From Brachionus manjavacas (Eukaryota > Rotifera > Eurotatoria > Ploima > Brachionidae): DNA of 64,000 bases. The stretch covers positions 355,501 to 419,500 of the forward strand of contig JAHQIY010000010.1 in NCBI GenBank assembly GCA_019054805.1. Direction: 5' to 3'. Every line of letters begins with the position of its first letter. The stretch's first letter is position 1. The notes beneath the pieces are model-generated. The model saw nothing but the letters and a program-made list of their open reading frames with translations, made no database searches and was not told the origin of the DNA. The position numbers were made by a program, and so were the translations under genes. This document shows positions 45,885 to 59,400 of this stretch, one piece after another.

Positions 45885-46860
45885 ATGGCTTTTGATGGAT
45901 GGAACATGGCTCACTCAATATTTGACGATAGACTTAATTTAGAAACATTAGATATAATAAAGTTGAAAAATGAATTTTATCTAGGCAATACTCATTTAAC
46001 AAAAGTAGATAAGATAGGCTATCTCGGTATTGAGATTCCATCAAATCTAGACTTTGAGTCAAAATCTATAAATAAATTCTCTAAAGTGCATCAAGCTATT
46101 TTTTCCTTATCATATCTAGGATTAAAAAAATGTAAAATTTCACCCTTTCTACAATCTTTCATTTATAAAACGTATTGCTTGTCCCAATTTACATATGGAC
46201 TCGGAACTACAACTTTAGGAAAAAAAACAAAAGAGGCCCTAAATACCTCACAGAATAATCTACTAAGACATATAATAGGATTAAAAGGTAGATGCCATAT
46301 GAAAGACGTGTTAAAATGTTTACAAATTTTTAACATTGATGAACTTTACATTCAATCAAAACTCTCTTTTCTAGGAACCTTGAAATTTAATAAGCTTTCA
46401 TACGATATATTTCACGATTTAACTAAAACATCTAGAGACATCGGATCTAGATTAAAAACATTTGATCATGATATAGTAACATTAGAAAATTTTTTTAAAT
46501 TGGACATAATTAACATATAAAATAATTTTGGAGTCCTAAAAAGGGATCTTAAATTACAATTTAAACTAAAAGATGGACTAACTGACTCTATTAATTTATG
46601 TTTAAATAATATAAATAATAGAAAATAGTTTCTTCTTCTTCAAGAATTAACTAAATCATTTTGATTTTAAATGTTTAAAATTTATGTTTTTTTTTACATG
46701 TATTTTTATCTGTATTTAATCTTTTTTTTTGTATATTTAAGTCTTTTTCTTTTCTTTTTCTTTAATTTTTCAAATTTAAAATTTTTACATCTACTTCTCC
46801 TAAAAGGAGGTTAATTTCAATTTAAATAAATTAAAATAAATAATAAAGTTAAATGCCAAT
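45885..46860 (+). mobile_element. LINE ORF2 C-terminus and 3' UTR
   Basis: 45885-46520 encodes a post-palm segment (LTKVDKIGYLGIEIPSNLDF, FIYKTYCLSQFTYGLGTTTL, SQNNLLRHIIGLKGRCHMKD, IFNIDELYIQSKLSF). The same order is found at 62100-62480, so the two belong to one family. A pyrimidine-rich 3' UTR and an A/T-rich tail end near 46855. Confidence 0.75.
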
Positions 46861-46899
46861 TGTAAATCATTGAATGACTCGGTCATAATTGAAACTGTT

Positions 46900-49800
46900 A
46901 ATACTGATACTGGGGATGAGCTGAAAAAAACATTGGAACTTTAATAAAAGAAATACAAGATCTGAAGATCTCTAATGGAAAAATTTTAGATATTGTTGAG
47001 GATCTTAAGCAAGAAAATATACAACTAAAGAAAAAGCTCTTTGATCAAAGTAAATTAAAAAATTTTAATTTGTACAACTGGATGGAAAACAATCGAATTG
47101 ATGATAATGGTATGAACTCGATTGATCCTGAGTTAGATCAAAACGGTAATGAATGGCAAAACGTTGGTCCAACTACAGTATCAAACAGACGACCGTCTTA
47201 TTCTGACTGGAATGGACAAAACAATTAAACAGACGGACAATGGGAAAAAAAGAGAGGTAGATTTATTAGTTAGCTTTATTTATGTCAGCAAAACTCGAAG
47301 CTAAGCACGGCACCTAAACCTCAAAAAGTTTTTGATTATTACAGTGGTTTTTGGTCCCTTAGCAGTACTAAGAACAGTGTAAGAGAAGTTATTGAGCGTT
47401 TTGCTAAAGTAGAGAATATTGGGGAACTCAAAACTAAATTTGATTGTTACAAATCATATAGATTCCAAGTATTGAGCAACTATAAAGATGCGATTTTAAA
47501 TGCCAATAACTGGCCTACGGGTATTAGAATAAAGCGATTCTTCAATTCCACTGGGTCAAAAAAGACTAATTTAGAGCAAATTAGCAATGTTGTTCAAGAT
47601 AGTTTCAAATCAAATGGTGACTCTCGTAACAAAATTGGCCATGATGTTGTAATTAGTTTATCTGAGAACAAAAGTGGAGCAAGTAGAAGTGGAGTAGCTC
47701 CGGGTACTGGTATTTTTATCCCGTCTTATATACCTCAAGGTACTTTACGAAGTTATGATGATATTAGTTATGATGAATCTGTTACAGAGCCGAATCAAAT
47801 ACCTTCAAAAAAGTTGGATAATGGCAAAGTTGACAGCCAGGAAGTATTTTTTGAGCTAACAATCGCTAAGTCGAGCAACTCAACTCAAATGAATTTATGA
47901 TAATTACAAGCTATTACTGTAAATATTTTACCATTAGTAAATTAATTGTAGATAAAATTTTAGAATTTTTTTATATTGTATTTTTGTGTCAACATTAAGT
48001 TTTTTATGAGGAAGACTATAATATAAAATCACGTTATCCAGACTTTAATCTTTTTTTTAAATCCGACATGGACATCTCTATCTCAGATAGAAAACAAGAT
48101 CGGCGTTTCGGTGGTAAGTGTTGGTTAGTGAAAAATAGTCTAAATGTTATTTCCTTTGATTTTGATAATCCAGATTATGCTGTTATTAGAGTTTTAGCTG
48201 GCACTGAGACTATTAATATAATTGATGTCTGGCCCTCATTTGATAATAATAAACTTAAAAGACTCTGTAACTTCAAATCAATTTTATCTTCGATTGAAAA
48301 TACATTAGAAACTTACTCAAATGAAAATTATTGCATTGTTGGTGACTGGAATTGCGATCAGAAACGTGAAAAACGCTTTGACATATTATTTAATAATTTT
48401 ATTAGCGACAATCAACTTGTTAATTGCTTGGACAAATTTGAACCATTTATTGACAATACTTATATGAATGGTAATTATATAGCTACACTAGACCATATTC
48501 TAGTCAAAAACAATGATTTAGTTAACATATCAAGATTTGATGTCTTTCTTAATGCAAGCAACTTGAGTGACCATCATCAAATTTTTTGTGAATTTAATTT
48601 AAAAAAGAAAGAACAGCCGACTACTGATAAGATTAAGGCGAAATTTCATTTCTTTGATTGGAAAAATGATGAATTTATTGAGAAGTACGAACTAAACTTG
48701 TCTACCAATCTTATAGATTTATTTAAAATTGTAAACAAAATAGACAATAGCTCTAAAAGTGAAGTGATAAATTTGATTGATTTCATATATCAACTACTTC
48801 CTAGTATTTTTCTTAAATCGGCTAGAATTTCAGAAAAAGTCACATGTTATAACAATCATAAACAAAAAGCCAGAGTCTCAATGTATTAAAATGGTGAAAT
48901 AGATGGATTAACTAATGTCATAAATGACTTATATGGTAAATTTGAGAGGCTGTGTATTAAAATAGCATTGATCAAAATAGCAAAATCATAATAGCGATAT
49001 CATGATAGCAAAAATTACATGTTGTTTTAAAGTTCAAAATAACATTATCAAATTAACATAATAATTTTTGAATACTCAAAATAACACGTTCACAATAGCT
49101 TATTCAAAATATCAAGTTAGAAGCTAAATTAAATTGTTTATTTATTTATTTTAAAAATAATTTAGGCGAGTCCTTGGCCGGATGAAATGGAGACTTAGTC
49201 CTTCCTTGCAGCCACATGATAGATTTTTGATACCACATAATGTAAAAAAAAAATAACACAATTTTTTGAAAAAAGTTAAATTAGTTTTAGTTTAGTTTTT
49301 AAATTTTCCTATATATGTTAAATGAAAACAAATTTACAATTTTCATAAAAAAATTAAAATTTAAATTAAATTGTTTGCATTTCATAAAAATGGAAATTGT
49401 CAATACATTATCAAAGCTAAAAAGTATGATCCTTCAAAAAAATTATAAACATTACACAATTTAGCTTTATTACTTATATAATTTTTGTTCTAATTGATAA
49501 ATTAATTGATGTATGCTATTTTGAATTTAATAAAAGTGTCGATATTCTAATTATGTTATTTTGAATTCGCTAATTTAAACATTGTTATTTTAATACTTTA
49601 ATTGCTATTCTAATCTTAGCTATTTTAATATTGCTATTATGATAATTTTATTTTGATCAATGCTGCTTTGACTATTTACCATTTGAGAAGTCGCAATTTA
49701 AAGATAAGTGTATAAGGTCCCAAATCAATCTAAATAAGAAGAAATTAAAAACTTTAATTCGCAAAGAGGCCTACAAACATGAATATGATAAAAATATCAA

Positions 49801-50006
49801 TCTTAGTAAATTAAAAGACAATAGCTGTGAAATGTCTGGAGAAAAATAAGCAGGTTTAGGAACACACGGAATTGCGTAAACAGGTGCTCAAGCAAACTTG
49901 GTATTAGTGAATTCTCAGAATTCTATGCTGAGTTGTTCTCGCGCACAGGAAAAGCTCATCAAGGCTCTCATCAGGAAATTCAAAACATAGAACAGAGTCA
50001 CAACTC
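46900..50006 (+). mobile_element. LINE 5' part: ORF1 and AP-endonuclease, with a MITE inserted
   Basis: ORF1 pieces lie at 46930-47225 (coiled-coil IQDLKISNGKILDIVEDLKQ, ending NGQNN) and, in frame with 47472-47900, at 47285-47900 (FDYYSGFWSL, KVENIGELKTKFDCYKSYRF, NNWPTGIRIKRFF). 48068-48889 is an endonuclease (RRFGGKCWLVKNS, INIIDVWPSFDN, CIVGDWNCDQ, TLDHILV, NLSDHHQIFCEF). Coding continues past the insertion as KSQFKDKCIRSQINLNKKKL and ISEFSEFYAELFSRTGK. Reverse transcriptase is absent. Probably the same clade as the 45885 fragment but a separate insertion. Confidence 0.78.
48948..49680. mobile_element. 733-bp hAT-like miniature element inside a LINE
   Basis: Flanked by a perfect 8-bp duplication ATTTGAGA (48940-48947 and 49681-49688) that interrupts the LINE frame exactly. 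The ends are imperfect inverted repeats sharing AGCATTGATCAAAATA and CATAATAGC. Variants of AATAGC or GCTATTTT are scattered through both halves, direct on the left and inverted on the right, like subterminal transposase-binding motifs. There is no coding capacity. An 8-bp duplication fits hAT (or P-type) transposition. Confidence 0.85.
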
Positions 50007-50242
50007 AAGTCCAAGTCCGGACTTTTTTTTCAAAATTATGAGTCAATGACTTAAAATTTTTTAAATAAAATGGGCCAAATAAATAGCATCGGGAATCCAT
50101 CAGTCAGAACCAAGGACAAATGAAATTCCTTCCGTTCCAGATAGTTATTGTTGCGAAAAAATGATCTTTTTGCCGTCTCAGGTGTTGGACCTTTTAAAAT
50201 GAAAAAAAAAATCCGGCATTGGACTTTTTTTGGGACTTTTAA
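50007..50242. mobile_element. 236-bp miniature inverted-repeat element
   Basis: Flanked by the 7-bp duplication ACAACTC (50000-50006 and 50243-50249). The left end is AAGTCCAAGTCCGGACTTTT; the right end, inverted, contains AAGTCCAATGCCGGATTTTT. The interior is non-coding. It abuts the end of the LINE fragment. Confidence 0.7.
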
Positions 50243-50249
50243 ACAACTC

Positions 50250-50473
50250 TGTTATAACTAATTTAATTCAGAAAAAAATAAGAAAAATAAATTATAAATT
50301 TATTAAAATAATTTGAATTTAATTTTAACTTTAATTAAATATGATAAAAATTCAATAAAGACAATAATATCAAATGCCAACAAATTTAACAAATAGTAAA
50401 AAAATAACCTGGACCGTTTAATTAAAATATTCTAATATCAATAAAAATCATTCTAGAAAATAGGCTGGATTTT
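50250..50473. other. 3' flank of the coiled-coil gene
   Basis: AT-rich. On the minus strand an ATTAAA lies about 50 nt and an AATAAA about 165 nt beyond the stop at 50474; either could serve as the polyadenylation signal. Confidence 0.4.
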
Positions 50474-53400
50474 TTAATTTAAATCTGTTTCGTTTTTTTC
50501 GTTCAATTTGGCACAATTACATTTAGGTATCTGTTGTGCCGCAGTACTTTCCAAAAATTCATCATCTCCATTTAATTTCTGCTTCGAGTCTCTCACTTGA
50601 TGTTCTATTTCCCATCTCATTTCACATTTTTCACAAGTAAAACCTAATTTATAACGCCACGTAGAAGATTCTCTCGCTTGTTCGTACACTTGAGTTTGCA
50701 GTTCACTCATTTGATCTCGAAGTGATTTTAAGCATGATTGAACTCCGTCAAGAGGCCTTCAACAAATTTTAATTTACCTTATTTTAGTTTTAATTTTATA
50801 AATACTTTTTTTCTAGAATTATTGAGTCTGAATCTTGAACCATTTTTTCAATGTGTGTTATGTCTATGGCAAAGTCGTTCAAAATGTCAGATTTATCTAT
50901 CGAATTGAGGCTTGAACTTGATTTGATGCTCGAGGTCTCGGAGACAGGAGGTAAAATTGCTCTCAATGGTTTTCCATCGGCACCGATGGCCAGTTCTTCA
51001 TTACCTGGAGTCAATAGCTTGGCTCTTATATGCTAAAATCAACTATTAATTTACAACTAATAAAATTCTAATTATGACAACTCACCATCAAATCAAGTTT
51101 TAAATTATACTAAATAATTAAAAATATTTTATTCCTTTTTTTTAGTTATTAATTATAATGATAATTTACTTGTGATTCTTTCTCAGTAAGCTTGAGGGTA
51201 CGCTTTAGATCTTCAACAGTAGATTCCAAGTCGATTTTCTCACGCTTCAGGCTCGACAATTGATTTTTTAATAGTTCACATTCTTCTGCAAGACTCTTAA
51301 ATAAAACTGGTAATCATCCGATTTAATTATTTGCCAGTAAGTCTACTTTAATCCGATTTTTTAGTATTGAATACACCACTATACTTGAACCTATTCCTAA
51401 AGCAATAATTATTTTTCTACTAAAAAATTCTATGCTTTTAAGCATGCTTTTGATTGATAAAATTCTTAAACATTTATGATTCAATATTAATGTCTTTTTT
51501 AAGGTAAAAAAAAACTATTGTTATAATTTATCATAATTTTTTAAGATTTTTTTTGCTATGAAATTTTTAATTAAGTGAATTGAAAAAAAATTAATGTTTC
51601 CATAAACAACCCCTTCAATTTTTATTGTGAATGCTAAAAAATCAAACATAAGCTAATAGTAATGATTAACTATATAAACAGCTTTTTGCTTTTTTTTGAA
51701 ACTAAATTATCTGAAATAAAATTAGGGGATAAATTTTTGAAAGAAAACTTTTTTTCAACGAACAACTTGAGATTCACTTTTAATTAAAAAAGTAGTTATG
51801 AAAAATTTTCCCAAAAATATTTAAATTTTAAGATAAAATAAACTACACTGGCTTTTTAAATATAATCTTACATTGCTACTCTTGGTTAATTTGTTGATTG
51901 TGGTGTCTTTTGCTGCTTCTATTTGATCAATTTTGGACTTGAATGCTTTAAATTCGTTTTCCTTTAGCTCGATTTGGCCGCCCAAAGCCTTTCATTAAAA
52001 ATTTAAATAAAAGATTTTTAGTTATTTTGAAAAAAAATTTACATTAATTTTAGAATTAGAAAATTCTATTTGCATTTCATAATCGTTTAATTTTTGTTTT
52101 AAAACTTGATTTTTTAGTTCTTCAGCTTGAAGCCTTGAATCCAAATTATCAATTTCTGATTTTAGATTTACATTCGCCGAACTAAAAATAAAGATAAGAA
52201 TTGAATAAACATTCTTTAATATGATTTTTTTATCTTTTAATTAAATAATTTTTCTTGTTAAATTTAGACTAACTTAACTAATTTAATTTTTTTTTATTAG
52301 AAACATGTTCATGTGATCAATTGCTGATCTTCAATGGGGGATTTTACTTAGGAAGATAAGCAATTCAGAATAATGAATAAAAATATTTAAAAAAAATTTG
52401 TGAAATTAAGCCAAAATATTTTGAAATCAATTTATTAAATTTTCTTCTTCCAACTCTAAATATTCGATGATAAGCAAAAAGATTTAAATTTCAAAATGTG
52501 GTTCTTTTCATTACATTTTAAGAATAAATTTAGAACTTATTTTTAAATAGTGCTCAATTCTAAAATTCAAAACTAAGTTTTATTTATTTGAAAATCTTAG
52601 GTTTAAAGGAAACTTTATTTTAACTTTTTTTTTAGTTGATGGTCAAAAGTTTTTTCTTTTATAGCAAAAGATAAGTTATTTTTAAAAAAGGTTTTCATAT
52701 TTTTTACAAATATTTTTGGTTCGATTTTTGTTGAAAGATCTTGATATTTATTAAAAAATATTCTTCGAAAATCATTTACTTTAAGATATTTTAAATAAAA
52801 TGAATACTATGAATCAATAATAATCATTGATAAAATCTTGAAGCAGACAAAAAAATATTATTCAGATAGCTTCTGAAGAATTTTAGTTTTAAAAGACGAC
52901 TCCAATTGTTTGGATGATATTTGATCGATCAAAGTAGCTGAAAAAGGAAAAGAACAATAAAAGTTAATTATAAATTTTATTATATATATTTTATAGCAGG
53001 ATTAAAAATTATTTTTAGATATTATTTTATCTTTAGTAGAAAAGAAGTCAAGTCTCTAAGGGTCATGTCCAATTTGAGATCATATGTTCTCTTAATTTTT
53101 GATCAGTCAAATCATTTCGGGTTGATGAACATCGAATTTTATTAATCACATTTTTGATGATAACATGATTTATGAACAAAATTCATTTAAAAAAAATTTC
53201 TTGATCATTAAATATCTCTTGAAATTTGAAAACAACATACTTATAATATAATTACTAATGCTATTAAGTCATGTTCAGTTTAACACCTAAGTCAATTTGC
53301 ATTAATTGAGTACAAATGGGACATGGAACTGATCTCAAAGCTTTGTGTACAATCTTGAGTGGTTAAAAAAACAACTGGAGAAGCCATGGGCTTCAGCTTT

Positions 53401-56400
53401 TTCCTTGACATCATTTAATTCAAAATTAAAAAATTTAAAATTTAATTTTTATAGATCTGTATCAGAAGATATAGCACCACTTTTTTACTTTGAATTTTTG
53501 TAATAGTAGCGTTATCATTATCCTTTAAGTGCATTGATTTTATCACAATCATTAAAACCACCGGAGTCACCTTCGGATCCTCGGTCTGATTTGTGTAAAA
53601 TATTTGTGCGCTTCTTTTCTAGAAATATTTTACTAGTTTTATTCTCTACTTGAAAAAAAAAAAACGAAAATATTTTAAATGATGCTAAATCTGAAGCTTA
53701 AAAAAAGAGTTTTGCAGAATTATTTTAAGTGATCATTTTTTATTTTAGTCATCAGATTTTCATTATAAATCATGTAATCATCAAAAACGTGATCGAAAAA
53801 AAATTCGATATTCACCAATCGAGCATTCTATCGAATTTTTAATCTCTGTTTATAAGCTAATTGCATTTTTATAGACTTAATAGACTTTAGAAATTGATAT
53901 TGAAAACATTGTTCTATTGAAATAAAGTTTTTGATTTAATTTAGAGAGAAAATCTTCAAAATTTGTCTTGCTCTTTTAGAATCTAATTTTAAAATAGATG
54001 CATATTAATTCGTCCTATCAATTATTAAATTTTCATTTGAAAATAAATAAAATCGTCAGAAGGATAACTAAATTAATGATTTTTATTTATTAAAAGTTTA
54101 ATTATTTATTTTGGTTTAATTAATAGTTCTCTAATATACATAGTGTTGTAAATAAATAGCATTTGAATTTACTATTGAATAATTAAATCGATTTTTATAT
54201 TTGAGTCTAAATTTAAACAAATTTTTAAGTTAAGTTTTGATTTAAAACCAGAAGAATAACTAAATTTAAATTTAATTTTGAATTTAAAAAAATAAAATAA
54301 TTAAGCCTTTATTTGAAAATTTCTTTTCTTTAAATTAAAAAATCATTTAAATAGAATTTAGAATTATTTAAGTTAATGTTTGAATTTAATTATTTTATAT
54401 TTTAAATTAGAATCAAAATAAATCGAATTTCTTCAAATTGTCAATTTGATTTACAACACTAAATCCACAACATACCTTAAATCCCTAAATCAGGGCTTTG
54501 CCAAGGATCCCGTTTAATTAAAGATCATTTAATCTTGATATTTTACTTTTTAAAAAACTAAATTTAACTAGAAAAAAATATTTATAAACCAAATTTTTCT
54601 TTTTAATACGTACCATAATAATTCTTGATTTTTCCGAGCCATTTTCGGTGCATTGTGGCTCGCTATAGTTGGCTGAAAATTTTTTAACATATTTAAAAAT
54701 CTATTTTCAAAAAATTAAATAGTTAGATACACACCTGAGTTTGAAGGTAATCGGTTTTGGGACAACTATAAAAAAATTATTTGAATATTGTTTGAAAATT
54801 TATTAATAAAATAATTTAAATTTAAAAAAAAAAGTGACCAAAAACTCGAAACAATTAAAACAATTAGATTTAAAGGAAAAGCAATTAATTTTTTGTACAT
54901 AAAGCAAGTTTATCGAGTGCACATTTAGGACCCGAAACCTCAGGTATTAGATTTTTTAGACTTGTGAGCTGGGTTTAGGGTCCATAATTAATAAGCTATC
55001 TAAAGCGATTTGTGTATTTGGCTTACAAATTTTTTTTAGATGAGTCAATCAACTGAATATAGGCATTGTGTAATTTGTTATATGATTTGATCGACTCTGT
55101 TTTTTGATGTTGATACAGTGAATATAAACTTTCATAAGCTGATTTAAGGTTGTGAATCTTTTCGTTCTCAGAAAGGTCACTTGTTCTATGCCCATTAATT
55201 GGATTTTTTGAGTTAGATTTTTTTAACTTTAAAAACTCATCATTTAGATAGCTGTAGGCCTCTCTAAGCTCAGAGTTATCTACACTAACAGCATCTAATT
55301 TAGCTAATAAATTTTTATAGCTTTTGATTAAATTCAGATAATTAGCGATCAAATCTTGTAAATTATTTATCTCATTAAAATCTGTACTTAACCTTACGCT
55401 TTCTGTCTGGTCGTCCTTGCTATAATTGATGTCACATTGAGTTTCCACATCGCATTTTTTTACCATCAGTAATAAGCTTGTAGCATTTTTATGCTTTAAG
55501 TTTTCTTCTTGGAAAGAACAATCTTGGTGAGAGTTGATTTCAGATTCATCAATGTTGGCATTGAAAGAATCGGACACTTTCCTTGGAGAAGAGTGTTGAC
55601 TGATGAACTGTCTCAAGCTTTGAAGAGAATACGTTGAATCTAATGTATTCGCTGGTGTATTTTCCAAATCATTATCCTTGATATTATTCAGTATTTGAAT
55701 TAAATTGTTCAAGTCAGATTCGATTTCTTGGACTTTATGGTCTATTTGGTTAGGTTCTAAATCACGAAAAGAATCAATCAGAGAATGGAAAACATCATTG
55801 TAGCATTTGTCTTGTTTGGAAATCAGTCTACGCTGGGCGTAGATAAGTTTTTCATACAAAAAACACATTTTTTTAGACTCTTTTTCAAGTTTATCAATCA
55901 AAAGCTTCTGATATTGAACTAAATTATTCAATATAACAATTTGTATGTGAGAATCGCTTGAACTAATATTTTCCTCTAAATTTTTATCTTCTGGTACATT
56001 AAATTCTACATTAGGCTTTAAAGTTTTGATTTCAGATTGGAGAATATTTATGCAGTCATCTTTGGAATCAATTTTGGCATTTAAATCACTGATTTTGTTC
56101 TCAAAAAGTTTGATCATTTTTTCGTGTTCTTCGTTGGTAAAGTAAATCTCATCCTTGAAATTACTGATATCCAGACTCTTGGACTCAAGTTGAGATTTAA
56201 GGGAGTTTATTTCATTATTTAAATTGCCGAGCTCAGACTGACCTAAGGAACTGTTTTGATCTTTAATTTTTATTAATTCCTGATCTTTTGATAAAATTTG
56301 AGAATTTAAGTCTTGTACTTTCTCAGTCAATTTGTTGCATTGATTTTCTACTTCTATCAAACCTCTCAAATCAGTTTCCAAAGATTGATTTAGCGATTTG

Positions 56401-59400
56401 AGTGCATCGACCTCTCTGATCAATTCCGTATTTTGATTTTGCAACTGTTTCTCGGTAGACTGGACTAAATCAAACTTTGAAATTAGTGAATTAAATTCAT
56501 TCTGTCGGTGCTGAAGCTCTGACTCCAATGTTTCAATCGAAATTTGATATTGTTCCTCTTTTTTTGACATTTCTTTTTTTAAATCGTCAATAAAGGCTTC
56601 TAAATCGTTCACTTTGGTCGAACATTGTGTAAAATCTAATTCATCTTTTACTGTATTGGTAAATTCTGAGCTCAAAGAATCATTGATAACAAGCTCTTTA
56701 CGTTCATTTTCCAAAACTTCTTTCTCAGATCTCAAAGAATCAACATCGCAAAGAAGATCCATATTTTTTTTCTGCAATTCTCGCCTTGATTGTTCTAATT
56801 CATTAAATTTGCACTGCATCTCCTGCTCACGGACTTCGCATGTGTTTTTTTCTTCCTTGTACTTTTCATTTGAGTGTAATAGTTCTTCATTTATTTTCTC
56901 GAGTCGATTAATTGTGTCGATATTTCGTTGATTAATAATTTCTCGAGATTGCTCATCAAGAAGGTGAGAGTTTTGTTGTTGAAGTGAAATAATTTGATCT
57001 TCCAGTATTTTGTTTGAATTTTGCCACTCGACCAAATTTTGGCTTAGCTGACTACTTATGTTTTGTTTTTCCAAAATCGAATCTTCCAATTTAGATATTT
57101 CTTGTTCAATGTTCAAAACCTGACAATCAAATTCTGTCTTTTTTCGTTCAAGAACATTAATATTATCAACAAGATTAGTATTGGCTTTAAATTGTTCTAA
57201 CATTGTATTGAGGTCATTTATTTTTTGATCTTTTAGCTCAATCACTTCTTTCAGTGAATCAATATCGTAATTTTTCGTATTAAATTGGTCCCTTAGTTTC
57301 TGCATTTCTGTGTTATCTTTGAATTCGTATTTTTTACCAAATTGAATCTCACAAAATTTTGATGATTCTTGGATGTTATTTCTGGTTGCTATATTATAAT
57401 TACTTTGATCTGATTCCGGATTGACATTTATGTTTTCATTATTATTTCCATTTGAATTTGAAATGTCTTTTTCAATTTTGCTTGATTTTAACTTTGAAAC
57501 TTCTAATTTCTGATGGTCTAAATTAACAATGGTGCTTTGATTCTTTTCTCCATCTAATTTTCCTCCTTTTCCATTTAATATCTCATTTTCTAAGTCTTTT
57601 TTAGCTTCAATGCAATCATCATTATCTTTTCTTAATTTCTTTATAATCTTTTTTAACTTGATAATATCTTTGGCTTGCTGCTCAATTTCATTTTTTAAAA
57701 ATTCATTTTCAGCGATAAAATTTTTCTTTTGCTCATTTAAAAAGTTCCTTTCTTCTTTAATTTCATTCTTTAATGATTCATTTTCGAAATTTTTATCATT
57801 TAATTTAGAACTCATTTGATCAAACAATATCTTTAGTTCATTGATTTCATTAATTAAACTTATTTTCTCTAATTGTAAATTATTTTTTTCCTCATCGTTT
57901 AATAATAATTTCGAATTAATTTTTTCCAATTCTTTGCTCAATTCATTATTTTTAAAAACATGAATTTCATTTTCTTTCAGTAATTTAAAATTATCATCTT
58001 TCAAAATTGTCACTTGGTCCATTAGTTCATTCATTTCATTCGAAGAAGATCTATTCAAATCAAAATCTTGTTCTAAATGATTACTCAATAAATTAATATC
58101 ATTCTCAAACTGGGTTATCTTTTGACAAAGTTCATATTTTTCTGATTTCAATATTTCATTCTGAGCAAAAAGATCTTGGTATTTTGTCTCTATTTGCAAA
58201 AATTTTTGCTCGAATTCATTGAACTTATTATTATCTGAATGCAAATAAGTTGAATTTAAATATCTTTGATCTTTTTCATAGATATAGTTGCATTTATTAG
58301 TTTCAGGATTGAAAATAAAACTGTCATTATGAATTTTAAAGACCTTCACATCATTTTCCAAATAGCAAATTCTAAGCAAACAACTCTCCCTTTCATTTTT
58401 CAAAAATGCAATTTCCCTTTCAAGATCTATTATCTTGTTCTCAAAATACTCTTTTTCACTTTTATCATTCTCTTGATTAAAATTAAGTATTTCTTCCTTG
58501 TACTTTTCATTTGAGTGTAATAGTTCTTCATTTATTTTCTCGAGTCGATTAATTGTGTCGATATTTCGTTGATTAATAATTTCTCGAGATTGCTCATCAA
58601 GAAGGTGAGAGTTTTGTTGTTGAAGTGAAATAATTTGATCTTCCAGTATTTTGTTTGAATTTTGCCACTCGACCAAATTTTGGCTTAGCTGACTACTTAT
58701 GTTTTGTTTTTCCAAAATCGAATCTTCCAATTTAGATATTTCTTGTTCAATGATCAAAACCTGACAATCAAATTCTGTCTTTTTTCGTTCAAGAACATTA
58801 ATATTATCAACAAGATTAGTATTGGCTTTAAATTGTTCTAAAATTGTATTGAGGTCATTTATTTTTTGATCTTTTAACTCAATCACTTCTTTCAGTGAAT
58901 CAATTTCTTCATTAATTGTTTGTTGTACTTCGAATTCTTTTTTCAATTCATCGATTTCTTTGTTTTTCTTATCGGTTATTTCTTTAATGACATTTTCATA
59001 GTTCTTTTCTACTTGGTCATTTAACTTCAAAGATAATTCCATATTATGGCTTTGATATTCCAAAATTTTTGCTTCAAGCATCTCGTTTGCATTATTCCAT
59101 TCTTTTAAATTATGCTCCAGCTTTTCATTTAACGCTTCATTTTCAGATATTTTTTTTTGAAGAATTTTTATTTCATTTTCAAGTTCATTTGTTTTATTTT
59201 CGAGATTTTTTTTGTTTGTTTCTAAATTCTCGATGCTTTTTGACAATTTATTCAGATTAGAGTATTGCTCAATCTTTTGATTTAGTTTCTCGATTATCCT
59301 ATTTTTTGATTCCGATTGCTCAAGAATTTCTTTTTTCTGTTCTCCATGCAAGATATTTAGCTTTTCATCTGTAGATGATTTAGTTAAGTCTTTCTCATTT

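Noticed and set aside
55023-55025. TAA as the true end of the coiled-coil protein
   Set aside because: It lies just inside a GTAAGC donor, and the downstream small exons join in phase and continue the coiled coil.
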